Assembly (NCBI GenBank): GCA_047518265.1 | Contig: JAKZRG010000005.1 | Location: forward strand, 151,002-215,001 | Reading direction: 5' to 3' | DNA from: Oceanospirillum sp047518265 | GTDB lineage: Bacteria > Pseudomonadota > Gammaproteobacteria > Pseudomonadales > Halomonadaceae | DNA: 64,000 bases | Part shown: piece after piece, positions 9,299 through 19,008 of the stretch | Position numbering within the stretch: position 1 is the first letter of the stretch | Layout of the letters: each line of letters starts with the position of its first letter | Program-made: the position numbers and the translations under genes | Notes under the pieces: generated by a model | Databases searched by the model: none | Told to the model about the DNA's origin: nothing | What the model saw: only the letters and a program-made list of their open reading frames with translations

Positions 9299-10963
9299 CT
9301 ACATAGAACCGGTTGCTGAAATATCCTTATAGTTGGCAATACCCTGTTTACCATTGGTTTTAACATGATACATGGCTTGGTCTGATTTCTTTAGGATTGA
9401 AGTGGCATCATCTCCAGGCTCAATGTGTGCCAGCCCCATACTAAGACTTATAGGGGGTTCTTCAAGGCAACTACAGGATAGATTTATGATGGCGCTTTGC
9501 AGTTTATCGGCCACGGTTAGAATTTGTTCATGAGTGAGTTGGCTTTCCAATAAAATAACAAATTCATCGCCACCGATACGAGCTAGTGTATCAGTTGATC
9601 GGAGTTGTTGATTAAGATTTTCAGCCACTTTGCATAGGAGCTGATCTCCTGCCAGATGACCGCAGGTATCATTCACTTGTTTAAAGCCATCCAAATCTAA
9701 AAATATCACCGCAGGATGAGATTCACCTCGTTGAGCCCGTTGGCAAGCCATATCCAAACGATCTAACAGCAGCTTGCGGTTAGGCAGTCCGGTGAGGTGA
9801 TCATGTAGGGATAAATGGCGGACATGCTCTTCAGCCTTTCTACGTTGCTGAATTTCATTACTGAAGCGACGGTTGGTATACAGTAGCTTGATACTTAGGC
9901 TGATAAACGCGGTCAGTATTAATAGCCCGCCAAATACCCAGCTCCCCCAGCGTTGCCAGTCAAAACTCTTTTTTTGCTGATAGATAAAGCCTTTTAAGGA
10001 AAAGTCTTTAGGAATGAGTTTCAGCATGGCCAGTTGTTCGGCAATGTTCTGCCAGCGCTTTTCACTCATATAACCTAGATCGACCATGCGAGGTAAAATC
10101 ATCTCTCGTACCATATGGCTTTCATAGCGCATATGATCAGGGGTTTTTTTAACTTGGTAAGTATCGGCCAATAACTGAATCACCTCTTCTGGATGTTCCA
10201 GTGCGTACTCCCAACCCTTTAAACTGGCCTTTCGAAAGGCTTTGACCCGTTTGGGGTGATTTTCTAACTCAGACTGACTGGTAAATAAGATATCACTGTA
10301 AAAATTGATACCGTAATCTCTAGGATTAATGGAACGTGATGCCACCCCCTTTTCTTCCATAAAAAACGGTTCGTTGGTCAGATAGGCGTTAAAAGCATCG
10401 GTTTTGCCACTGATCAGGTCATTAATATTTTTTGAGGTATCTAGGCGCTGAAAGTCAGCTGAAGTGAGTCCTTGCTGATATAACATGGCTAGAATTTCAG
10501 GGTCATCATGGCCGGGAAATAACATAATCTTTTTATTTTTCAGATCACCTGCTGAATAGATATCACTGCTTTGACGGACTAATAAGATAGAGGGAGAATG
10601 CTGAAATATAGCAGCGAGTGCCACTAAAGGTTCCCCTTTTTGATGCAGGGATAAAATTTCCATATTACCGACACCATATTGTGCTTTTCCCTTTAGTACT
10701 TCTTGTACCGGTGTGATGCCGTAACCTCCTTCCTGAATAGTGACATCTAACCCTTCTGCTTGATAAAAACCTTTAGCCTGAGCCATATAATAACCAGCAA
10801 ATTGGAACTGATGAAACCAACGTAACTGCAGATTAATGGAGGATAATTCAGAAGAGGCAAAGGTGCTAATAGGAAGAAACAACAGTAATGATGATAGCAC
10901 CATACCGATAACATTGGGCCTGAAAAAGCATAGAAGAGAATCTGAAGATGGAATCTTGATCAT
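9299..10963 (-). CDS. NMT1/THI5-like periplasmic sensor fused to a GGDEF domain
   Basis: A signal peptide is followed by an NMT1/THI5-like ligand-binding domain (about 35-265; LQLRWFHQFQFAGYYMAQAKG is a family-type start), a membrane segment (about 340-362) and a GGDEF domain with RIGGDEF plus an inhibitory RSTD site correctly spaced before it. It should be a feedback-inhibited diguanylate cyclase that senses a small, pyrimidine- or sulfonate-like ligand in the periplasm. ATG 10963 gives a clean signal peptide; TTG 10993 is the alternative. Neither has a good ribosome site. Confidence 0.85.
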   Translation of the reverse strand: MIKIPSSDSLLCFFRPNVIGMVLSSLLLFLPISTFASSELSSINLQLRWFHQFQFAGYYMAQAKGFYQAEGLDVTIQEGGYGITPVQEVLKGKAQYGVGNMEILSLHQKGEPLVALAAIFQHSPSILLVRQSSDIYSAGDLKNKKIMLFPGHDDPEILAMLYQQGLTSADFQRLDTSKNINDLISGKTDAFNAYLTNEPFFMEEKGVASRSINPRDYGINFYSDILFTSQSELENHPKRVKAFRKASLKGWEYALEHPEEVIQLLADTYQVKKTPDHMRYESHMVREMILPRMVDLGYMSEKRWQNIAEQLAMLKLIPKDFSLKGFIYQQKKSFDWQRWGSWVFGGLLILTAFISLSIKLLYTNRRFSNEIQQRRKAEEHVRHLSLHDHLTGLPNRKLLLDRLDMACQRAQRGESHPAVIFLDLDGFKQVNDTCGHLAGDQLLCKVAENLNQQLRSTDTLARIGGDEFVILLESQLTHEQILTVADKLQSAIINLSCSCLEEPPISLSMGLAHIEPGDDATSILKKSDQAMYHVKTNGKQGIANYKDISATGSM

Positions 10964-10996
10964 GCTTAGTGGAGACACCAATGACGACCTCAATCT

Positions 10997-11018
10997 ATTA
11001 AACCCGTACCGGTTTAAT
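10997..11018. promoter_or_regulatory. Palindrome upstream of the NMT1-GGDEF gene
   Basis: Perfect eight-base arms ATTAAACC and GGTTTAAT are separated by six bases and lie 34 bases before the chosen start. It may be an operator for this gene. No regulator gene is adjacent. Confidence 0.4.
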
Positions 11019-11139
11019 GTGGGTCTACCCTATTTTTGGCGATGTTAAGCACTTTCTAATCCTTGTAGTGAATAACAACGTCGGTACAAGCTGTAACAAA
11101 TTAATCGCTGTACCCATTTTAGAGGGATTACTTGAATAA

Positions 11140-11163
11140 AAAACTAGGGGAATCCCTAGTTTT
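11140..11163 (-). terminator. Terminator of the YgjP-like gene
   Basis: Perfect ten-base arms AAAACTAGGG / CCCTAGTTTT around GAAT. Read on the minus strand, the stem is followed by a T-rich run, as expected for termination after the gene ending at 11319. A second G4/C4 hairpin lies just beside it (11175-11189). Confidence 0.65.
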
Positions 11164-11318
11164 GACAGAAAAAGTGGGGTTTTTCCCCCTTGATACCTAT
11201 CTAGGATATTTCGATATGGCTCAATCTGTCACAAGAGAGTGCTGGCTTACTATCGAGAAACTTTTATTTAAGTGCTTACAATAAAGACCGAGTTTTCACT
11301 GTACCGTAGGCATGGGTA

Positions 11319-11846
11319 TTAGCGATATAGCACCTGTTTATGAAGCGTTTGCCAGGTGAGTAATAAACGCAGATCTAACTCCAGTTGAAAGTAATCCGGT
11401 TCAATATGCGTACATAGTTGATAAAAGCTTTTATTGTGCTGGCGCTCTTTCAGGTGGGCTAATTCATGGACAACAATCATGCGTAAAAAAGCTTCAGGGC
11501 ACTGTTTAAAGCAGGGGTCGATACGGATTTCATGACTGGCTTTGAGTTTGCCACCATGGGCTCGGGCAATATGGGCATTAATACCCAAAGCATGATGCTC
11601 AACACTGACCTTGCTATCAAAGAATATCTTCCGTAATGGCGTGGCTTTTTTCATATAACGACTTTTTAGCTTTTGCGCGTAATCGTATAGCAGAGTATCG
11701 GTATTGACTTTATGGGCATCAGGGTAGCGTTGTAGCAGATATTGATTCAGTTGATTCTTTTCAATTAAGCGACGGACTTGTTGCTGTATCTGTTCAGAAT
11801 AACCTTTGAGATAGCTTAACTCGTTCACTGAATACCTGCTGATCAT
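11319..11846 (-). CDS. YgjP-like zinc metalloprotein (M48/SprT-like)
   Basis: 175 residues with the zinc motif VVHELAHLKERQHNKSFY: HExxH plus a downstream His in KxHNxxFY, which is diagnostic of the YgjP/WLM-like family. The family is predicted to be a peptidase or hydrolase; its cellular role is not settled. No signal peptide, so cytoplasmic. It is monocistronic with its own terminator. Confidence 0.8.
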   Translation of the reverse strand: MISRYSVNELSYLKGYSEQIQQQVRRLIEKNQLNQYLLQRYPDAHKVNTDTLLYDYAQKLKSRYMKKATPLRKIFFDSKVSVEHHALGINAHIARAHGGKLKASHEIRIDPCFKQCPEAFLRMIVVHELAHLKERQHNKSFYQLCTHIEPDYFQLELDLRLLLTWQTLHKQVLYR

Positions 11847-12275
11847 AATAAAAACGCTAGGGTAGGTGGCAATAGTTAGTGCGTCAATGTTCTAAGCAGG
11901 CAAACAAAGAATTCTCTACAAACAGTCACCATTCTCTCCACCTTAAAAACAAAGAATGTCGGAATATTTTTTGACTTTTTTCAGTGGTATTTACGCTTTC
12001 TGCTTATCACTGATGACATAAATCATTTTTTCCCCTGTCGTGGCGTTAACGTCAGACTTTTGATCTAAACTGAAAAATATACCAATCAATAAAACCGGTC
12101 TAAATGCCTTTAAATCCGGCCTTGTCCACGGATGTTCATTGTAACTTATTGAAATCTTAAATAATTCCTACATACCCAAACAAGAGTATTCCGATATTCT
12201 CTGATCCGTCGTCAGAGGATATTCCCTAGAGATATTTTGTTTGGGTGCGTAATGGCTTTCCGGCAGGGGGTGAAA
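11847..12275. other. Intergenic region between divergent genes
   Basis: About 430 bases that must hold the promoters of the YgjP-like gene and the chemoreceptor. I see no reading frame or RNA gene in it. Its right edge carries a partial copy of a short dispersed repeat (TTTTGTTTGGGTGC). Confidence 0.4.
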
Positions 12276-13904
12276 ATGATTGCTCAATTATCCGTGGGGA
12301 AAAAGCTAATTTTAATGATGGTGATGCCCGTATTGGGTTTGTTAATCAGTTTTATTATGGCTGATAGAGAGTTAGATCGCGTCAATCAAGGCGTTGATAC
12401 CATCTATAACGATAGGGTGGTGCCTCTAAAAGATCTGTATGTTATCGGTACTGACTATGCCGTGCTGATTATTGATGCTGTCAATAAAACAAATGCAGGT
12501 CTAATGAAGGCAGAAGATGCCCATAAGGGGATTTTAGAAGCTCAGATGCGTATCCAGAAGAACTGGACAAAATATATGGCCACAGAATTGACGCAAGAAG
12601 AGGCTCGCTTGGCTTCAGAAGCGACGGTTCTGTTCAGGGATGCGGATCGTTCCATCAATGAGCTCTTACCCGTATTGGCCAAGATGTCAGGATATCAACA
12701 AGGAAAATTAGACCAGTTTGATGGCGGCCTTTATAGCACCATAGATCCTATCAGTGACAAAATTGCAGAGCTATTGGAGTTACAGCTTAGAGTGGCAGGA
12801 GAGGTACGCTCTGATCTTAGGGATTCCTATGAAACGACTCAAATGCTGGGCATAGTGAAGATTATTGTTATTCTTCTACTGGTTATCATTTTAGGTTATA
12901 TCGTGGCCAATGCCATTACCCGTCCATTGAATAAAATGTGTAAAACCATACATGCCATCGAAAAAAATCACGACCTTACCAAACGCATTGATATCTTAGG
13001 CAAAGATGAAATAGCGGCTATTGGTACCGCCTTTAATATCATGCTGGATCAGTTTCAAAAGCTAGTGACTCAAGTGTCTTCTGCGGTACTACATCTTTCC
13101 CAAGAAGCAGACAATATGTCATCAGCGAGTCAGCATACCAGTTCTGGTATGGCTCGACAGCAAGGGGAAACGGATCATGTGGCGACAGCTATGAATGAGA
13201 TGGTTGCTACCATTCAAGAGGTGGCTCGCCATGCGGCAGAAGCTGAAACTGCTGCACAAACCACACGACAGGAATCGGAGACTGGTGACAAAATTCTGCA
13301 AGAGAATAATCAGATTATTCAGGCCTTGGCTGATGAGGTGGACAATGCCGCAGGTGTGGTCGGTTCTTTAGAAGAGGAGGTGCAAAATATCGCTCTGGTA
13401 ACGGATGTCATTAAAGGCATTGCTGAGCAGACTAATCTGTTGGCTCTGAATGCGGCTATTGAGGCCGCTAGGGCAGGTGAACAAGGGCGAGGTTTCGCTG
13501 TAGTGGCAGATGAAGTACGGACATTGGCACAACGTACACAAAAATCTACGGAAGAGATTGAAGAGGTAATTCAGCGAGTACAGGCCGGTAGTCATGAAGC
13601 GGTAAAAGCCATGGGGCGAAGTAAGGAGCGGGCTCAGGAAGGATTAGAACAGAGCGCCCGTACCAGTGGTGCTTTGGTTGAAGTGACCCGTCATGTGGTA
13701 CTCATCAGTGATATGAACAGTCAAATTGCTACGGCAGTAGAGGAGCAAAGCGCTACAGCCGATGAGATGAATCAAAGTATTGTGAATATTGCAGAGGTGA
13801 CGAGAGAATCTTCTTCTGCGGCTCAACAAAGTGCTAATGCCAGTGGTGAACTATCTAAGTTATCCACAGAGCTGCAGTCAATGGTTAGCCGCTTTAAGGT
13901 CTGA
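12276..13904 (+). CDS. Methyl-accepting chemotaxis protein with four-helix-bundle sensor
   Basis: A 542-residue chemoreceptor: membrane segment near residues 8-28, periplasmic four-helix domain (about 30-190), second membrane segment (about 195-215), HAMP domain, and a signalling domain with the kinase-contact hairpin EQTNLLALNAAIEAARAGEQG. It relays an external signal to CheA/CheW. ATG 12276 is chosen because CAGGGGG lies six bases upstream; earlier starts would add a poor leader. No chemotaxis genes adjoin it. Confidence 0.93.
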   Translation: MIAQLSVGKKLILMMVMPVLGLLISFIMADRELDRVNQGVDTIYNDRVVPLKDLYVIGTDYAVLIIDAVNKTNAGLMKAEDAHKGILEAQMRIQKNWTKYMATELTQEEARLASEATVLFRDADRSINELLPVLAKMSGYQQGKLDQFDGGLYSTIDPISDKIAELLELQLRVAGEVRSDLRDSYETTQMLGIVKIIVILLLVIILGYIVANAITRPLNKMCKTIHAIEKNHDLTKRIDILGKDEIAAIGTAFNIMLDQFQKLVTQVSSAVLHLSQEADNMSSASQHTSSGMARQQGETDHVATAMNEMVATIQEVARHAAEAETAAQTTRQESETGDKILQENNQIIQALADEVDNAAGVVGSLEEEVQNIALVTDVIKGIAEQTNLLALNAAIEAARAGEQGRGFAVVADEVRTLAQRTQKSTEEIEEVIQRVQAGSHEAVKAMGRSKERAQEGLEQSARTSGALVEVTRHVVLISDMNSQIATAVEEQSATADEMNQSIVNIAEVTRESSSAAQQSANASGELSKLSTELQSMVSRFKV

Positions 13905-13951
13905 CCTAGATCTGTCGTTGATTCTAATTAAGTTAAAATCCAAATTATAGA

Positions 13952-16921
13952 TCATTCATGAAAGGACTCGTTTAACTGAAATCTGTTTTGTTCAAGCCAT
14001 GCTGGCAGCTCTTCTGCTGGCATGGGCTTGGCAAACAAGTAACCTTGGAAGCGTTCACAACCCATAGCGCTAAGTTGTTGTCTCTGTGTCTCTGTTTCTA
14101 CGCCTTCGGCGATCACTTCCAACTGCATATGTGTGCCAATGGATAACATGGATTCGATCAGAGGCTGCTTCTCGCCAGGTTTTAATTCATCCACAAAGGC
14201 CTTATCAATTTTTAGTTCATCCAGAGGTAGATCTTTAAGGTAAGCCAGGGAGGAATAACCCGTACCAAAATCATCCAGAGAAACCTTAAAACCATGGGCT
14301 CGAAGTAGCTCTAGTTTTAGGCGGGTCTCTTCAATATCCGTCAATAATGCGGTCTCAGTCACTTCAAGAGTAATCGTTTTAGGATCAATGCCTCTTTGTT
14401 TGATCAAGGATTTAGCGATATCAGCAAAGTCCTGTTGAGCAAACTGCCATGCGGAAATATTAATAGAGAGTTGACCGTTAAAGTTGATGCCCTTTGCCTG
14501 CCAGATTGCCAGTTGTTTCAAGCTATTATCAAAGACCCAGTGACCTAATCTAAGGATCAAACCGGTCTCTTCTGCTACAGGGATAAATTTAAACGGTGGA
14601 ATAAGGCCTTTTTCAGGGTGTAGCCAACGAACCAACACCTCAGCACCGGTAAAGATGCCTTGGCTATTAACTTGAGGCTGCATATAAATCTTTAACTGAC
14701 CCTGATCTAATGCTTCTCGCAAGCCCCGTTCTATTTCTAGACGCTCATTGACGGTTTTTTGTAAGCCGGGTTCAAACATCACATAGTTATTACGCCCAGC
14801 ATTTTTAGCCTGATAGAGCGCAATATCCGCATAACGCAGGAGGTCTAACTCGGTGGTATTGTTTGAAGGCAGACCTTTAGGGAAACGAACCACCCCAATA
14901 CTGGCACCGATATTTAAAATGCGATCACCCACCTGTATGGGTTGCAAAAGAAGATACAGTAATTGATCGGCAATCACTTGTGCCTGAATATCTGTCCCAC
15001 CTTGATTATCACTGTCTATGACTACAAATTCATCACCGCCTACACGCGCAATAAACAGCATAGGATCGAGTTTTTGTCTCAGACGCTCACCGACTTTACG
15101 AATGATCTCATCACCTACATCATGACCCAATGCATCATTAATGGTTTTAAAGTGATCCAGATCGATTAAGAACATGGCGGCCTGTTGAGATTCTTGTTGG
15201 CTTTGTTTGAGTACCGTATGCAGATGCTCATGCATCTGTGCTCGGTTAGGCAGCTGGGTGAGATAATCCTCATAAGCCATACGTCTAATTAAGGTTTCGG
15301 CGTTTAAACGTTGAATCTCGGAACCAGCCCGAGCGGCAAAAATCTCTAAGATATTGGTAGTTTGTTCAACCTGTTTTAAAGGTTTGGTGTCCAATATCAC
15401 CATAATGCCTAATGGCGCGCCATCAGGCGCAAATATAGGTGCTCCTATGTAACTTTCAATCCCCATCTCTTGCAGTAATAGGTCATCAGGATAAAGTGCT
15501 TGTACACCGCACTCATGAGTGCAGATATCCTGTCCTATAACCCCTTCACAAGGAGTGCCTTTTAACGCATAGGTGATATTGTCGACGGTTTCTCCGTCAG
15601 CGGCTAAAGAGAAGGTTGTGATGCTTTCATTCTGATGGGTCGCATCATCCAGTAAGCCAATAAAGGCATATTTGGCTTGGAATAACTGACCTAAACTAAC
15701 CACAAGGTCATCGAAAAAAGCTTTACCACTGGAAGCAGAAACCCCCGCTGCAATATTCTTGATCGCCTGTTTGGCATATTCTTCATCAGAGGCATCCCAG
15801 TGAGAGATGATGATCTCGCAGATCTGTTCGGATTCATCTCGTACAGGGTAGATGCTAAAGCGTAGCCAAGCATCTTTTAGTGGTGTTAAGCCATATTGTT
15901 TAACACCCTGAAGTAAGTGGAGTGTGATCATTTTATGAGCATCAGGTGAATTAAACTCTTTTTTAATGGATTGCTCATTGATATTCAGAAGGGCGAAAAA
16001 ATCGGCTTCAGATAGATCTGATCCCCAAAAAGCCTCACAGGCTTGATTGCTTCGGATGACTCGGCCGCTCATGCTCAAAATAATTAAAGCACTAGGGGTT
16101 TGATCCACTACTTGAACCCATTTTTTATTATAGGACTCGGCTCTTTTTCGTTCGTCGGTAGCCCGTATTAATGCTTTGGTACGTTTCCTGAAAAGCTGGT
16201 TCTGAACTTTAAAATCATAAGCCATAGCGACTGTCATCAGCAGGACTAAGGCGGTAAAGGAAAAGCCCGCTACATAGAAACCATCCACTTTTCCCCAATC
16301 AATCAGCGCACTGTAAATAGCCGTCGCCAGTTGAATGATTAGATAGAAAAACAGTAAACCAGCGGTCAGTTGGCGCTGTTGTTTATACAGACAAAAGCAG
16401 CGATAAAACAACCAGACTAAAAGCACTTGGCTCAAAATATGAAAGAGTTTTCCTGTCCAGCTTTGTTCGCCTTTCAATAGATAAAAAGTTTCACCATTGT
16501 TCATGATAAAGGGCGATAAGCTGTCAATCTGTGTATAACGGATCGAAAAGGGGGAATATAGGTTAAGTAGGAATAACCCAAAGGCTAAGCCCAGCACCCA
16601 TAAAAACCAGCGCCGAATATCTTTTTGTTGGGTGTAAGTAGCAATAAACAAAAAAGTGGAGGGCAAAAAAAGAATCGCTGCTGCGGTTTGCCATTTTAAA
16701 CCTAGAATCGCTTCTTCCACACTGGGGCTATGCAGAGAGTAAACTTGAGCGGCTTGATAACTGGCAACAGTAAAAGCCATTGCAGCAAAAGAGAGATAAA
16801 GAGGTTTATGTTTAGTAAATAAGCCGACTACCAACATCTGTACCGTAGCCAGTAACATAATACCCGCTGACGCAATCATGAGTGATAGCACTACAGGGAA
16901 AAGGCTCGGTTCAGCTACCAT
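13952..16921 (-). CDS. Multi-sensor c-di-GMP enzyme: 7TM, PAS, GAF, GGDEF, EAL
   Basis: 989 residues: about seven N-terminal membrane helices (1-245, like histidine-kinase 7TM regions), PAS (about 265-380), GAF (about 390-540), GGDEF (about 545-710; RVGGDEFVVI intact, no RxxD inhibitory site) and EAL (about 725-975). EAL residues are mostly present: EVLVRWLHP (EVL instead of EAL), DDFGTGYSS, and Glu in VIAEGVET. It could both make and degrade c-di-GMP; many such hybrids are mainly phosphodiesterases. The two hydrophobic and two ligand domains suggest control by a membrane and a cytoplasmic signal. Confidence 0.9.
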   Translation of the reverse strand: MVAEPSLFPVVLSLMIASAGIMLLATVQMLVVGLFTKHKPLYLSFAAMAFTVASYQAAQVYSLHSPSVEEAILGLKWQTAAAILFLPSTFLFIATYTQQKDIRRWFLWVLGLAFGLFLLNLYSPFSIRYTQIDSLSPFIMNNGETFYLLKGEQSWTGKLFHILSQVLLVWLFYRCFCLYKQQRQLTAGLLFFYLIIQLATAIYSALIDWGKVDGFYVAGFSFTALVLLMTVAMAYDFKVQNQLFRKRTKALIRATDERKRAESYNKKWVQVVDQTPSALIILSMSGRVIRSNQACEAFWGSDLSEADFFALLNINEQSIKKEFNSPDAHKMITLHLLQGVKQYGLTPLKDAWLRFSIYPVRDESEQICEIIISHWDASDEEYAKQAIKNIAAGVSASSGKAFFDDLVVSLGQLFQAKYAFIGLLDDATHQNESITTFSLAADGETVDNITYALKGTPCEGVIGQDICTHECGVQALYPDDLLLQEMGIESYIGAPIFAPDGAPLGIMVILDTKPLKQVEQTTNILEIFAARAGSEIQRLNAETLIRRMAYEDYLTQLPNRAQMHEHLHTVLKQSQQESQQAAMFLIDLDHFKTINDALGHDVGDEIIRKVGERLRQKLDPMLFIARVGGDEFVVIDSDNQGGTDIQAQVIADQLLYLLLQPIQVGDRILNIGASIGVVRFPKGLPSNNTTELDLLRYADIALYQAKNAGRNNYVMFEPGLQKTVNERLEIERGLREALDQGQLKIYMQPQVNSQGIFTGAEVLVRWLHPEKGLIPPFKFIPVAEETGLILRLGHWVFDNSLKQLAIWQAKGINFNGQLSINISAWQFAQQDFADIAKSLIKQRGIDPKTITLEVTETALLTDIEETRLKLELLRAHGFKVSLDDFGTGYSSLAYLKDLPLDELKIDKAFVDELKPGEKQPLIESMLSIGTHMQLEVIAEGVETETQRQQLSAMGCERFQGYLFAKPMPAEELPAWLEQNRFQLNESFHE

Positions 16922-16998
16922 ATAGGCCCCTATGTGTCGTATGGATAGCTTGAGTCTAACCGAGATAAACCATTAATAATGTTATTTCTTGTATGTCA

Positions 16999-17802
16999 TT
17001 ATTTAGGGGTTTGTAGATAGATGTGTCGGCGGTGCTCATATCCAAGTTGTTCGAAATCATCCTTCCAATATTTGTGAATTAAGCGATCCAGTAGACCAGA
17101 TGACTTCGCCCGACGCAGTGCATTTTCCAGTAACGCTTTATACTGTTTGCCAGAGTGTTTGCCAGTATGACTTAAATAAAAGCGATAATCTCTGTTGTAG
17201 ATCAGCATCAGGTTCTTTTCGATGGTCAGTTCTGGATGTTCTTTGTTCTCTTGGGTCACCTCGATAACGCTGCGGGACAGATAATCCACTCGTCCTTTTT
17301 TTAACAGCTTGAACATAGTTCGCCAGTTACCATCCACACTGACATAGGGGAGTTGGTTTTCTTGCCAGATATCGATATCGAACCATTTTTTCCCCAGAGC
17401 GGTATGGAAGTTTTTTTTCTGAAGTTGTTCCAGAGTACTAATGTCATTAAATCGTGCTTGTTCCTCTTTTCGAATCAGCATCACTCTTTGTCCAATAAGC
17501 CCTTTGGTCAGCCCGACTTCAACAGGGACAAACTGTTTATTTCTAGCCTCTGATTCTAATAACCAAATGATAGAGATATCACCTGTTTCCATAAGCTTAT
17601 TGGCTCTCAACTGAGGCAAGGTTTGAGTGATTAATTCAGGGGTATGACCTGCAGCGATAAGAGACTCTTTTAGCAGTTCATGGAAAAAATGATGTTGAGA
17701 TGTATGCTCTTCAATTATGGGGACATGGAGGCGAATCTCTTCTGCTTTTAGCTGTGGTGATAATCCCAGAACGAATAGAAGGAGTATTAAGCGTATCAGC
17801 AT
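16999..17802 (-). CDS. Periplasmic solute-binding-like protein (SBP_bac_3 type)
   Basis: 267 residues with a signal peptide (about 1-20) and the fold pattern of family 3 extracellular binding proteins: a DRLIHKYW-type C-terminal segment and an internal RVDYLSRSVIE hinge-like motif. No permease or ATPase genes are adjacent. It lies beside an orphan TAXI receptor and a histidine kinase, so a sensing rather than transport role is plausible. The ligand is unknown. Confidence 0.65.
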   Translation of the reverse strand: MLIRLILLLFVLGLSPQLKAEEIRLHVPIIEEHTSQHHFFHELLKESLIAAGHTPELITQTLPQLRANKLMETGDISIIWLLESEARNKQFVPVEVGLTKGLIGQRVMLIRKEEQARFNDISTLEQLQKKNFHTALGKKWFDIDIWQENQLPYVSVDGNWRTMFKLLKKGRVDYLSRSVIEVTQENKEHPELTIEKNLMLIYNRDYRFYLSHTGKHSGKQYKALLENALRRAKSSGLLDRLIHKYWKDDFEQLGYEHRRHIYLQTPK

Positions 17803-17975
17803 AACGGGATTTCTCCTGAGATATCCTATAACCCTGCTTGATTAGGGGGAAGGCTTTAGCCAGAGTTCAGAGCGAATGTTTTCAGTATATATGGCTTTGC
17901 TCTGTTCAGGGAAATAGTTAAATAGTGATGGGTTATGTCTGGAACACTGGTTAAACTGGCTTGGCTGATGAGGAT

Positions 17976-18959
17976 ATGAGAATAAGAATGAGAACAGGCC
18001 TAAAAAATGTATTACTGACGTTATCACTGTTGCTTAGCAGTGTTATTTGTCTTTCTGTTCAGGCAGAAAATAGGATTTTATCCCTAGGTACCGGTGGTGT
18101 TACCGGTCTCTATTACCCTTCCGGTGGTGCTATCTGCCGTCTGGTTAATTTAACCCGTCAGCAGCATGGTATTCGTTGCGCTTTGCGCAGTACTTTAGGT
18201 TCTGTGGTGAACTTACAGCGAGTGATATCCGGCGAGCTTGATCTAGGGATTGCGGAAGCGGGTCAGCTGGATAATGCGGTTGTAGGTCAGGGCGATTTTA
18301 GTCAGCCTTCGCCAGAGTTGCGCACTCTGGTGGGGCTATTCCCTGAATATATTTCGGTGCTGGTACGAGAGGGTGTTGAAGCAAGAGATTTTTCTGATCT
18401 AAGAGATGTGCGCTTTAATATCGGTAAAATTGGTAGCAGTCAGCGCTTAACCCTGGAAATATTGATGGCGGCCAGAGGTTGGCAGCTAGAAGAGTTTACC
18501 GAGGTCTTAGAATTGGAGCCCGCAGAGCAAGCGGACGCTTTATGTGATGGTCGTATCGATGCCACCTTATATGTTGTCGGGCATCCTAGCGGTGTGATTA
18601 AAGAAGCGATTCGGGATTGTAATAGCCGTCTGATTAATCTTGCCACTGAGGATATCTTGGCATTGACCAATCAGAGCAGTCATTACCAAGCCTTAGATAT
18701 TCCTGGTCGTCTTTATGCGGGTGAACAATCTAATGTGCGTACTGCCGGGGTGAATGCCACCTTGTTTACTCGGGCAGATCTGCCCGAAGATGTGGCTTAT
18801 ACCGTTGTGAAAGCGCTGTTTGAACAGTTCGAGCAGTTTCAACAGATGCATCCGGCCTTTAGTGTGTTGGTGGCTGAGCAGATGATTAATACACCTTTAG
18901 CAGCCCCTATGCATCCAGGAGCAAAACGCTATTTTCAAGAGATCGGTTTATTGCGTTAA
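17976..18959 (+). CDS. Orphan TAXI-family TRAP solute receptor
   Basis: About 327 residues with a signal peptide and the TAXI signatures LGTGGVTGLYYPSGGAICRLVN and an internal SSQRLTLEILM segment. It resembles the TAXI receptor at 21100 in layout (YVVGHPSGVIKEA versus YSVGHPSGAIKEA) but has no permease beside it. TAXI proteins bind organic acids or amino acids for TRAP uptake. The histidine kinase encoded convergently just downstream may use it as its sensory partner, or it may supply the fused permease at 22291. Start ATG 17976 has a weak GAGG site; TTG 17961 and ATG 17988 are alternatives. Confidence 0.85.
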   Translation: MRIRMRTGLKNVLLTLSLLLSSVICLSVQAENRILSLGTGGVTGLYYPSGGAICRLVNLTRQQHGIRCALRSTLGSVVNLQRVISGELDLGIAEAGQLDNAVVGQGDFSQPSPELRTLVGLFPEYISVLVREGVEARDFSDLRDVRFNIGKIGSSQRLTLEILMAARGWQLEEFTEVLELEPAEQADALCDGRIDATLYVVGHPSGVIKEAIRDCNSRLINLATEDILALTNQSSHYQALDIPGRLYAGEQSNVRTAGVNATLFTRADLPEDVAYTVVKALFEQFEQFQQMHPAFSVLVAEQMINTPLAAPMHPGAKRYFQEIGLLR

Positions 18960-19008
18960 CTCTGATGGAATATTTTGGCTTTTAGCTTAGGCTCCCTTAT
19001 TACTGTGT

